Assembly: GCA_014376915.1 (NCBI GenBank)
Contig: JACMQP010000134.1
Location: 1-8,602 of the forward strand
Origin: Ramlibacter sp.
GTDB taxonomy: Bacteria; Pseudomonadota; Gammaproteobacteria; Burkholderiales; Burkholderiaceae
Length of the DNA: 8,602 bases
Direction: 5' to 3'
In this document: positions 1 through 5,989 of the stretch, in pieces
Layout: each line of letters starts with the position of its first letter
How positions within the stretch are numbered: the stretch's first letter is position 1
The notes under the pieces: generated by a model
Databases searched by the model: none
Seen by the model: the letters and a program-made list of their open reading frames with translations, nothing else
Told to the model about the DNA's origin: nothing
Position numbers and translations under genes: made by a program

Positions 1-1
1 C

Positions 2-256
2 CTGCAACAAGTGCTGAACCCGGGCAATTTCGCCCGCGTCAAGCCGGGGATGATGATGGAGGAGGTACGGCGGATGCTGGGCAAGCCGGCGAAGGCGATC
101 ACCTATTCCCTGAAGAACGAGACCGCCTGGGACTGGCGCTACCTGGAGCCGCCCAACACGCAGCTGGTGTTCACGGTCTGGTTCAACTCCGAATACCGGG
201 TGCTGCGTACGACCACCGGGCCCGACCAGGATGCGATGGAACACCAGGGCAAATAG
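2..256 (+). CDS. BamE/SmpA-like domain protein, C-terminal part (5' end outside window)
   Basis: The reading frame is open from the window edge (codon 1 at 2-4) to TAG at 254-256, giving 84 residues. It is almost certainly the tail of a longer gene: the GTG at 11 has no ribosome binding site in view and the frame continues upstream. The segment VKPGMMMEEVRRMLGKP is the characteristic 'GMT..EV...LGKP' motif of the BamE/SmpA/OmlA fold, a small domain of outer-membrane lipoproteins; in BamE itself it supports the BAM complex that inserts beta-barrel proteins. It is followed by a strand-rich part with WDWRY and VFTVWFNSEYRVL, typical of the domain's beta-sheet. The lipobox that would confirm a lipoprotein lies outside the window. 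Because 84 residues hold one full domain with more sequence before it, this may be a two-domain BamE-like protein rather than BamE proper. It converges on the minus-strand unit and looks unrelated to the catabolic locus. Confidence 0.75.
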   Translation: MQQVLNPGNFARVKPGMMMEEVRRMLGKPAKAITYSLKNETAWDWRYLEPPNTQLVFTVWFNSEYRVLRTTTGPDQDAMEHQGK

Positions 257-556
257 CGGCCGGCCCGTGCAGCCATTCAGCGCAACGCCTGCTCCAGCGC
301 CAGGGCGATCGCCGCCAGCCGGGCGACGTCGCACCCGGAACGGGGCACCGGAAAGGACGCCGCCGACCAGCAGACAGTCGGCGAAGCTGCGTGTCGCCGG
401 GTCCCGCTTGCTCTTGCCACCGACCATCGACGGCGCTGTAGTGCCACATCGGCGACAGCATGGTGCGATTGCGCAGTTCGAGGGTCCACAGGCGAACCGG
501 AGCAAACAACCTGGACGGGTTGCCTCATGTGCGGCGATCCAGATGCCAGTCGGCCG
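257..556. other. Convergent spacer without an intact gene
   Basis: This 300-nt stretch separates the + strand BamE-like gene from the end of the minus-strand operon. Apart from the oxidoreductase relic I see no intact gene. I found no GC-rich hairpin followed by a T run on either strand, so no intrinsic terminator can be called for either converging unit. Open frames on the + strand here are Arg/Pro/Ser-rich and have no ribosome binding site. Confidence 0.6.
277..528 (-). pseudogene. Decayed oxidoreductase relic (Old Yellow Enzyme-like N-terminus, frameshifted tail)
   Basis: Read on the minus strand from 509 to about 420, one frame gives LFAPVRLWTLELRNR followed by TMLSPMWHYSAVDG. This matches the start of Old Yellow Enzyme/YqjM-type FMN oxidoreductases (usual form 'LF.P..L....L.NRi..SPM..YSa.DG'). 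There is no good start in that frame: a stop lies at 527-525 and only a TTG at 509 follows, while an ATG at 528-526 is in another frame. After about 420 the OYE likeness ends. Coding-like sequence continues in a second frame (about 425-340, GKSKRDPATRSFADCLLVGG, nearly all codons ending in G or C). It then moves to a third frame ending ALALEQALR and TGA at 279-277. An intact OYE is about 350-400 residues, so most of the gene is gone. I infer a deletion plus frameshifts. The origin of the tail is not recognised. It lies 28 nt (ATG at 528) to 47 nt (TTG at 509) after the hydrolase stop, so it may once have been the fourth gene of that operon. Confidence 0.5.
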
Positions 557-1405
557 TCAGGCGCGCTGCTCGTCGTCGATGAAGTGCCGGATCGCCTCCA
601 TGAACATGCCGGGCGCCTGCAACTGGGGCACATGGGCACAACCTGCCAGCACCACCAGTTCGGCCTGGGGAAGTCCCGCGCTCAGTTCTTGCGACATGGG
701 CGGCGGCGTGGCCTCGTCCTGTTCGCCCACCAGAACCAGCACCGGCACCGTCACCGCCTTCAGCTGCGGCCGCAGATCCAGCGACGCCAGTGCGTCGCAG
801 GCGCCGTGGAAGGTTTGCGCATCCACCGCCACGAAACGCTGCTTGCGCTCCTCGATCAGCTGCGGATTGAGTTCCTGAAACTCGGGCGCGAACAACCGGC
901 GCATCGCCACGTCGGCAATCGCGCCCAGGCCCTTGTCTTTCGCCGCGGCTGACATGCCGCGGAAGGCAGCGCGGCCCGGCTCGGAAAAAGCGGCGCCACA
1001 ATCGGCCAGCACCAGACGCGACGCGATGCCGGGATGGCGAATCGCCGTCAGCAGCGCGATGAAGCCGCCATAGCCGTTGCCCAGCAGGATCGGCTTGTGC
1101 TGGAGGTCCATTGCCTTGATGCCGGCCGCGATGTGGTCCGCGATCGCCTCCAGGCTGCTGCCGACGAAGTCCGAAGCGCCGAAGCCCGGCAGGTTCAGCA
1201 CGATGACCTGGTGGGTTGCCGCGAGCATTGCCGCAACCGGGTCGAAACTGCTCTGGTCGGCCAGCAGCGAATGGAACAGCACGATCGGCCTGCCGCTGCC
1301 GCCGACCCGGGCGCTCAGGCGCTTGCCTGCAACGGTAACGCTGAGGTCCTTGAATTCGGTGGCGGGAGTCTGGACGGCTTGCAGGGGCTTATGTTGTAGC
1401 GACAT
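557..1405 (-). CDS. Alpha/beta-hydrolase-fold protein lacking the nucleophile serine
   Basis: This 282-residue protein has the usual length and layout of a single-domain alpha/beta hydrolase, in the broad group with 3-oxoadipate enol-lactonase and C-C hydrolases. It is probably cytoplasmic, as there is no signal peptide. Strand beta3 and the oxyanion loop are IVLFHSLLAD (41-50). LNLPGFGASD (70-79) is the classic turn after beta4. The nucleophile elbow is LLGNGYGG (107-114), where the normal G-x-S-x-G has Gly111 in place of Ser. The other triad members appear present: Asp230 in LVGEQD and His258 in GCAHVPQL. Gly111 is coded GGC at 1075-1073, one base change from AGC (Ser). The protein may therefore be a non-hydrolytic member, use another chemistry, or be a mutant copy. 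The ATG at 1405 follows the aldehyde dehydrogenase stop by 9 nt, with no clear Shine-Dalgarno, so translation may depend on coupling. The next Met is residue 60, inside the fold, which supports this start. Fold certain; reaction unknown. Confidence 0.85.
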   Translation of the reverse strand: MSLQHKPLQAVQTPATEFKDLSVTVAGKRLSARVGGSGRPIVLFHSLLADQSSFDPVAAMLAATHQVIVLNLPGFGASDFVGSSLEAIADHIAAGIKAMDLQHKPILLGNGYGGFIALLTAIRHPGIASRLVLADCGAAFSEPGRAAFRGMSAAAKDKGLGAIADVAMRRLFAPEFQELNPQLIEERKQRFVAVDAQTFHGACDALASLDLRPQLKAVTVPVLVLVGEQDEATPPPMSQELSAGLPQAELVVLAGCAHVPQLQAPGMFMEAIRHFIDDEQRA

Positions 1406-1414
1406 CGTGGGCGT

Positions 1415-2935
1415 TCAGTTGAGGCGGGCCTGTTTGGCCGTGTCCTTGTACCAGTCGAAGGGCGCGTCATCCAGACGCACCATGACGCACTTGGTCTCGA
1501 AATGCTGGTCGAAGGATTCGGTGCCGCATTCGCGGCCGATGCCCGAATCCTTGATGCCGCCCCAGGGCGAGGCTGGGTCGAGCCGGTGGTGGTCGTTGAT
1601 CCAGACGATGCCGCACTTCAGTTTGGCCGCGACGCGGTGCGCGCGGGTGATGTCGTTGGTGCGGATGGCGCCGGCCAAGCCGAACGGCGAGTCGTTGGCC
1701 AGTGCCAGACCTTCCGCTTCGGTGCCGAATTTGGTGACAGAAACGAAGGGGCCGAACACCTCCTCCTGGAAGATGCGCATGCGCGGCGTCACGTCGGCGA
1801 ACACCGTGGGCTCGATGAAAAAGCCGTTCTTCAGCGCTGGGTCGGTCGGCACCTTGCCGCCGGCGACAAGCCGCGCCTTGTCTTCCTCCAGGCCGATCTG
1901 GATGTACTTCAGCACGCGTTGCTGCTGGCGGGCCGACACCACCGGGCCCAGTTGCACTGACGGGTCGGCCGGGTTGCCGATGCGGATGGTCTTGGCCTTG
2001 GCCGCCAGCCGCTCGACGAATTCGTCATAGACTTTTTCCTGGACGATCTGGCGGCTGCCGCAGATGCAGGTCTGGCCGGCGCCGATGAAGCCGCCGAAGG
2101 CTGCGTAGTTGACCGCCTGTTCGACGTCGAAGTCGTCGAACACCAGCACCGGCGTCTTGCCACCGAGCTCCAGCGTCTGGTGCGCGAAATTGCTGCCGGC
2201 CGCGGCGCCGGTGATCCGACCCGCTTCCGTGCCGCCGGTGAGAACCCACTTGGCCAGACCCGGATGCTCGGCCAGCGCCTTGCCGGTGGTCGGCCCCAGG
2301 CCGGTGACGACGTTGAAGCAGCCGGGCGGCAGGCCCGCCTCGACGAACAACTGCGCCAGCCGCAGCGTCGTCAGCGGCGTGTACTCGGAGGGCTTGACGA
2401 CCGTGGTGCAGCCGGAAGCGAGCGTCGGTGCCAGGCTCTTGACCATGATCATGAGCGGATGGTTGAACGGCGTTGAATTGCCGACCACTCCGATCGGCGT
2501 GCGGATGGTGTAGTTCAGGTAGTTTCCTTCCACCGGAATCACGGAATCGCGCCGCGCGATCGCCAACCCGGCGTTGTAGCGGAAGAAATCAGGCAGCCGC
2601 GAGATCTGGGCCCGGGTTTCGTTGAGCGATCGGCCATTATTGGCCGTCTCCAGCGAGTACATCTCGTCTAGGTTCGCTTCGAACACGTCGGCCAGCTTGT
2701 TGATCAGCCTGGCCCGCGTGCGGTTCGACATGCTCGCCCACTCATCGCTCTCGAATGCCGCCTGCGAACTGCGCACCGCGCGGTCCACGTCCTCATCGCT
2801 GGCGTGACTGATCCGTGCCAGCAGTTCGCCGGTGGCGGGGTTGATCACGTCCAGCGTGTCGGGCCGGGTGGCCGGCACTTCGCGTCCATCGATGAACAGG
2901 CCGTGCAGCGCCGGTTCCTTGCTTGTGCTTGCCAT
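1415..2935 (-). CDS. NAD(P)-dependent aldehyde dehydrogenase
   Basis: This 506-residue cytoplasmic enzyme of the aldehyde dehydrogenase superfamily has the typical length. It should oxidise an aldehyde to a carboxylic acid with NAD(P)+. Residues 1-150 hold the N-terminal cofactor-domain part. STPFNHP (154-160) has the oxyanion Asn158, with His where many members have Phe or Trp. TVVKPSEYTP (178-187) holds the cofactor-binding Lys181. LTGGTEAGR (232-240) is the Rossmann-type loop. LELGGKTP (255-262) contains the general base Glu256. GAGQTCICGSR (286-295) contains the catalytic Cys290, with a second Cys at 292. EEVFGPF (391-397) and SPWGGIKDSGIG (456-467) are further family signatures. All catalytic residues are present, so it should be active. 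The ATG at 2935 has an AGAGGA ribosome binding site (2948-2943) seven bases upstream. It lies 28 nt after the regulator and just before the hydrolase, so it is the middle gene of the unit. The specific aldehyde, perhaps a semialdehyde from a degradation pathway, cannot be told. Confidence 0.93.
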   Translation of the reverse strand: MASTSKEPALHGLFIDGREVPATRPDTLDVINPATGELLARISHASDEDVDRAVRSSQAAFESDEWASMSNRTRARLINKLADVFEANLDEMYSLETANNGRSLNETRAQISRLPDFFRYNAGLAIARRDSVIPVEGNYLNYTIRTPIGVVGNSTPFNHPLMIMVKSLAPTLASGCTTVVKPSEYTPLTTLRLAQLFVEAGLPPGCFNVVTGLGPTTGKALAEHPGLAKWVLTGGTEAGRITGAAAGSNFAHQTLELGGKTPVLVFDDFDVEQAVNYAAFGGFIGAGQTCICGSRQIVQEKVYDEFVERLAAKAKTIRIGNPADPSVQLGPVVSARQQQRVLKYIQIGLEEDKARLVAGGKVPTDPALKNGFFIEPTVFADVTPRMRIFQEEVFGPFVSVTKFGTEAEGLALANDSPFGLAGAIRTNDITRAHRVAAKLKCGIVWINDHHRLDPASPWGGIKDSGIGRECGTESFDQHFETKCVMVRLDDAPFDWYKDTAKQARLN

Positions 2936-2953
2936 GGATAAATCCTCTCGAAT

Positions 2954-2982
2954 AAAAAAATGTTCAGCCGGCGATCAGGCTG
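2954..2982 (-). terminator. Weak terminator or attenuator between regulator and aldehyde dehydrogenase
   Basis: On the minus strand, CAGCC (2982-2978) and GGCTG (2969-2965) can form a five-base-pair, four-GC stem with an eight-base loop. Four bases later comes a run of seven T (2960-2954). The stem overlaps the regulator's stop codon and the T run lies in the 28-nt gap before the dehydrogenase. The shape is that of an intrinsic terminator but the stem is short, so at most partial termination is expected. This could make regulator transcripts exceed dehydrogenase transcripts. Confidence 0.35.
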
Positions 2983-3644
2983 CGGGAGATTGCGTTGCTC
3001 ACCCGCTTGCCGGCCGCGATGATGTGCTGCTCGGCCAGCCGCTGCGCCTTCTTCACGGCGCGCGCTTGCAGGGCATCGATGATTTCCACGTGTTCGTTCA
3101 CCAGGACCTGCGGGTCGCCCTGCTTCATGCTGGCCACGCTCACCTGCACGGCGCGCTCGAGCAGGTCGATCAGGTCGAGCAGCTGGTCGCGCATGCGGGC
3201 ATTGCCCCCGAGTTCGGCGATGCGCCGGTGAAAGGCTCGGTTGAAGTCGATGAAGCCGCCGTCCCAGGCGGCCGCATCGAAATGCCGGAAGGCATCAAGT
3301 TCCCTGAGCTGCTCGTCGCTGGCCTGCAGGACGATGCGCTCCATGCAGGCCCGCTCCAGCGCCGCGCGCAGGTGGAACATGTCGAGCACGTCGGTCAGGG
3401 ACACCGGTGCAACGCGGTAGCCCTGGCGCGGCAATGTGATGACGAGCCCTTCGCTTTCGAGTCGCATCAGTGCGTCCCGAACCGGCGATTTGCTCATGTC
3501 GAAGCGCGCCGCCAACTCAGCTTCGCGCAGCTCGGCGCCTGGCGCCAGCTTGCAGCTGATCATGTCGGCGCGTAGCTGCTCGTAAACCGTTTCGCGCAGC
3601 AGGCGGCTGCCGTTGGTGGACAGGGAAACTTCGACCGATGACAT
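2964..3644 (-). CDS. GntR-family transcriptional regulator, FCD (FadR-like) subfamily
   Basis: From the ATG at 3644 this is a 226-residue protein, normal for the subfamily. Residues about 15-80 form the GntR winged helix: VYEQLRADMISCKLAPGAEL, then the recognition region AARFDMSKSPVRDALMRLE and the wing LPRQGYRV. Residues about 85-220 form the all-helical FCD sensor domain. Its metal/ligand site pattern is visible as FNRAFH (Asn135, His139), His185 in NEHVEI and His207 in AEQHII. Asn135 stands where Asp is common. Such proteins bind a small carboxylic acid, which usually releases them from DNA. A longer form from TTG at 3677 adds eleven residues, but that start would lie upstream of the transcript from the candidate promoter and the extra residues are not family-like. 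I prefer the ATG, although its ribosome binding site is weak. First in the minus-strand unit and divergent from the importer, it probably represses itself and both arms; whether it represses or activates is inferred. Confidence 0.9.
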   Translation of the reverse strand: MSSVEVSLSTNGSRLLRETVYEQLRADMISCKLAPGAELREAELAARFDMSKSPVRDALMRLESEGLVITLPRQGYRVAPVSLTDVLDMFHLRAALERACMERIVLQASDEQLRELDAFRHFDAAAWDGGFIDFNRAFHRRIAELGGNARMRDQLLDLIDLLERAVQVSVASMKQGDPQVLVNEHVEIIDALQARAVKKAQRLAEQHIIAAGKRVSNAISRSLIAG

Positions 3645-3647
3645 CGT

Positions 3648-3694
3648 TCTAGAAATATCAGAGACTAATATTATCAATTGTCTGGGATATCAGA
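3648..3694. promoter_or_regulatory. Repeated operator-like motifs upstream of the regulator
   Basis: Two similar sites, TCTAGAAATATCAGA (3648-3662) and TCTGGGATATCAGA (3681-3694), share TCT at the left and ATATCAGA at the right. Their ATATCAGA parts start 32 bases apart, about three helical turns. The second has perfect TCTG/CAGA arms. They flank the expected transcription start of the regulator: the second lies in the spacer of the candidate promoter and the first just downstream of the start. A shorter ATATCA occurs at 3809-3814, over the -10 of the transporter promoter. They may be binding sites of the adjacent GntR protein; this is inferred from position and repetition only. Confidence 0.4.
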
Positions 3695-3705
3695 AAAAAT
3701 TGCAA
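3677..3705 (-). promoter_or_regulatory. Candidate promoter for the regulator-dehydrogenase-hydrolase unit
   Basis: On the minus strand, TTGCAA (3705-3700) and GACAAT (3682-3677) stand 17 bases apart, each matching four of six positions of the sigma-70 consensus. Transcription would begin near 3670, leaving a leader of about 25 nt before the ATG at 3644. An alternative -10 is GATAAT at 3675-3670, whose -35 is poor. The surrounding sequence is clearly AT-rich. Confidence 0.35.
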
Positions 3706-3785
3706 TCACTCAACCAACACGCTCGCTTAACCCGGCCTACATAGGTAATTTCCCTTAAGTGGCGCAGAATTGGGCGGTTCTCAAG

Positions 3786-3813
3786 TTGACCTAGCGCAAA
3801 TTCGTAATATATC
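3786..3813 (+). promoter_or_regulatory. Candidate sigma-70 promoter of the ABC transporter operon
   Basis: TTGACC (3786-3791), with five of six -35 positions, is followed after 16 bases by TATATC (3808-3813), a reasonable -10. Transcription would start near 3820, giving a leader of about 40 nt before the ATG at 3860. TATCAT at 3810-3815 with an 18-base spacer is an alternative -10. An ATATCA motif shared with the sites near the regulator overlaps this -10, so repression by blocking polymerase is plausible. Confidence 0.5.
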
Positions 3814-3859
3814 ATCCGCTTGAAAATTAGGCTTCCATCCTGCCCTTAAGGAGATTTCG

Positions 3860-5101
3860 ATGACCCCCAGACTGCTTTCCCACGCCCTCGCCGTCGGCTT
3901 GCTGGCGGCCGGCCTGAGCGCCGCTGCCCACGCCGCGGACCCGATCCGGGTCGGCTTCCTGACCATCAAATCCGGCGCCCTGGCGGCCGGCGGCAAGCAG
4001 ATGGAAGACGGTCTGCGCCTGTTCCTGAAAGAGCGCAACAACATGATCGCAGGGCGCAAGGTGGAGCTGGTGGTCGGCGATACCAGTGGGCAGCCCGCCA
4101 TCACCAAAACCAAGGCGCAGGAGCTGGTCGAAAAAGACAAGGTCCAGGTCATCATCGGCCCACTGGCCGCCTTCGAGGCGCTGGCCATCGACGACTACAT
4201 CCGCAAGAGTGAAATCCCGGTGATCTCGCCATCGGCCGCCGCCGAGGACCTGACGCAGCGCAAGCCCAACCCCTGGTTCGTGCGCGCAGTCGGCACTTCG
4301 GCGCAGACCAGTCATGTGCTGGGCGAATACGCCGCGAAGGAACTGAAGTACAAGCGCATCGCCATCATCGCGGACGACTTCGCCTTTGGCCACGAGACCG
4401 CTGCCGGCTTCCAGCGCACGTTCGAGGAGAACGGCGGCAAGGTGGTGCAAAAGCTCTGGTCACCGCTTAACGTGGCCGACTACGGCACCTACATCGGCCA
4501 GATCAAGCCCAACGTGGACGCCGTGTTTGCGGCCTTCGCTGGCGGCAATGGCATCAAGTTCCTGAAGCAATACAACGAATACGGCATGAAGGCCAAGATC
4601 CCCGTCATCGGCGCGATGACGACGGTGGACGAAGGCGTTCTGAAGTCGATGGGCGACGAGGCGCTGGGCGTGATCTCTTCCGGCTGGTATTCCGCCACCC
4701 TGGCCAACGCCGACAACAAGAAGTTCGTCGCCTCGATGAACCGCGACTATCAGCAGGACCCGGGTTATTACTCGATGGGCGCGTATGGCGCGGCACTGAT
4801 GCTGGAGCAGGCGCTCAAGGACGTAAAGGGCAAGATCGAAGACAAGGCTGCCTTCATGGCGGCCCTGCGCAAGGTTCAGCTGTCGAACGACCCGCGCGGC
4901 AAGATCAGCCTGGACGCCCTGGGCAATCCCGTGATGGACATCTATGTGCGCAAGGTGGAGCGTGTCAACGGCAAGCTGAGCAACAGCGTGATCAAGACCT
5001 ACCCGGCCGTCAGCCAGTTCTGGACGTACAACACCAAGGACTTCCTGGCCAACCCGGTGTACACCCGCGACTATCCGCCGGCCAACAACATCGAGAAATA
5101 A
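3860..5101 (+). CDS. ABC transporter periplasmic substrate-binding protein, LivJ/LivK type
   Basis: This 413-residue precursor has a clear signal peptide: a basic start (MTPR), a hydrophobic stretch (residues about 9-21) and an AHA cleavage site after Ala25, so the mature protein acts in the periplasm. The rest is a two-lobed type I binding protein of the Leu/Ile/Val-binding family (Peripla_BP_6). IRVGFLTIKSG (29-39) is the first strand. VQVIIGPLAAFEALAI (95-110) and IPVISPSAAAEDL (119-131) form the first-lobe ligand region. YKRIAIIADDFAFGHE (164-179) starts the second lobe, and YYSMGAYGAALMLEQAL (303-319) is near the C-terminal closure. It delivers its ligand to the permeases encoded next. 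The ATG has a strong AAGGAG site (3848-3853) six bases upstream, the best in the window, fitting the high output binding proteins need. The family includes binders of branched-chain amino acids, amides, urea and aromatic acids. The catabolic neighbours favour a carbon source, possibly aromatic, over leucine, but the ligand is not established. Confidence 0.92.
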   Translation: MTPRLLSHALAVGLLAAGLSAAAHAADPIRVGFLTIKSGALAAGGKQMEDGLRLFLKERNNMIAGRKVELVVGDTSGQPAITKTKAQELVEKDKVQVIIGPLAAFEALAIDDYIRKSEIPVISPSAAAEDLTQRKPNPWFVRAVGTSAQTSHVLGEYAAKELKYKRIAIIADDFAFGHETAAGFQRTFEENGGKVVQKLWSPLNVADYGTYIGQIKPNVDAVFAAFAGGNGIKFLKQYNEYGMKAKIPVIGAMTTVDEGVLKSMGDEALGVISSGWYSATLANADNKKFVASMNRDYQQDPGYYSMGAYGAALMLEQALKDVKGKIEDKAAFMAALRKVQLSNDPRGKISLDALGNPVMDIYVRKVERVNGKLSNSVIKTYPAVSQFWTYNTKDFLANPVYTRDYPPANNIEK

Positions 5102-5128
5102 TCCGGCTTCGAAACGGAGTTCCGGCGC

Positions 5129-5989
5129 ATGTCCTTCTGGTTGATCCAGAGCCTGAACAGTCTGGCGCTGGGTGGGGTGCTGTTTACCCTGGCCGCCGGC
5201 TTTTCGCTGATCTTCGGCCTGATGCGCATCGCCAACCTGTCGCACGGCGCCTATTTCATGTTCGGTGCCTACATTGGCCTGGCGATGCTGGATCGGGGCT
5301 ACAACTTCGGAGTTGCGGTGCTCGCGGCCGGCCTGGCGGTCGGCCTGCTGGGCGGCATCGTCGAGCGGTTCGTGCTGCGTCGCCTTGCCGGCAACAGCCT
5401 GTCGCAGGTGCTCGCCACGCTGGGCGTGGCCTTCGTCATCGCTGACGGCAGCCTGTGGCTGTGGGGCGGCGATCCGCGTCCCGTCAACGCGCCCGCATTG
5501 CTCTCGGGCGGGGTCCAGCTGCTGGGCCTGACGTTCCCTCTTTACCGTCTCGCGGTCGTGGTCTTCAGCGCCGTGATCGGCCTGGGGCTGTGGCTGCTGC
5601 TGGACAAGACCAAGCTCGGCGTGATGATTCGCGCCAGCGTCGACGACCGGCAAATGGCGCAGGGCATCGGCGTGCCGGCCTCAAAACTCTTCACCATCGT
5701 GTTCTGTCTCGGCGCGGCACTGGCCGGTGTCGGCGGCGTGATCGCCGCGCCGATCCTGTCGGTCTATCCGGGACTGGATGCCGACATGTTGCCGCTGGCG
5801 CTGGTGGTGGTGATTCTGGGCGGCCTGGGCAGTCTGGCCGGTGCCTTCGTCGGTAGCTTCCTGATCGGGTTCATCTACAGCTTTGGCCAGGTGCTGTTCC
5901 CTGACCTGGCGTACATCATCCTGTTCCTGCCGATGGTCGTGATCCTGGCCGTGCGGCCCCGCGGCCTGTTCGGGAGGATCACGGCGTGA
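5129..5989 (+). CDS. livH: Branched-chain amino acid-type ABC transporter permease, LivH family
   Basis: This 286-residue inner-membrane protein has about eight hydrophobic segments, including residues 10-32, 41-54, 60-78, 95-112, 138-158, 188-209, 219-250 and 260-275. The LivH signatures are RIANLSHGAYFMFGAYIG (33-50), the cytoplasmic ATPase-contact region RASVDDRQMAQGIGVPASK (168-186), and ILGGLGSLAGAFVG (229-242). With the LivM-type partner it forms the heterodimeric channel of the importer. The ATG lies 27 nt after the binding-protein stop, with CGGAG (5115-5119) nine bases upstream. Its end overlaps the next gene by four bases. The symbol denotes family and position in the complex, not proof that the substrate is a branched-chain amino acid. 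Confidence 0.92.
   Translation: MSFWLIQSLNSLALGGVLFTLAAGFSLIFGLMRIANLSHGAYFMFGAYIGLAMLDRGYNFGVAVLAAGLAVGLLGGIVERFVLRRLAGNSLSQVLATLGVAFVIADGSLWLWGGDPRPVNAPALLSGGVQLLGLTFPLYRLAVVVFSAVIGLGLWLLLDKTKLGVMIRASVDDRQMAQGIGVPASKLFTIVFCLGAALAGVGGVIAAPILSVYPGLDADMLPLALVVVILGGLGSLAGAFVGSFLIGFIYSFGQVLFPDLAYIILFLPMVVILAVRPRGLFGRITA

Noticed and set aside
231..878. 215-codon + strand frame across the spacer and hydrolase 3' end
   Set aside because: It begins inside the BamE-like gene and has Pro/Arg/Ser-rich sequence without recognisable features, so it is a shadow frame.
1077..2030. 317-codon open frame on the + strand opposite the hydrolase and aldehyde dehydrogenase
   Set aside because: It crosses two confirmed minus-strand genes, has low-complexity Ser/Arg-rich sequence and no ribosome binding site.
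3763..3782. AGAA...TTCT inverted repeat upstream of the transporter promoter
   Set aside because: The arms are only four bases and do not extend, so there is no support for an operator.
3752..3850. CCCTTAAG present twice (3752-3759 and 3843-3850) in the divergent region
   Set aside because: The second copy overlaps the ribosome binding site and the copies share no flanking similarity, so chance is the simplest explanation.
4460..5653. 397-codon open frame on the minus strand opposite the binding protein and livH
   Set aside because: It is rich in His, Gln, Arg and Ala with no domain pattern, as expected for the antisense of a GC-rich gene. The + strand frames here have clear family motifs.
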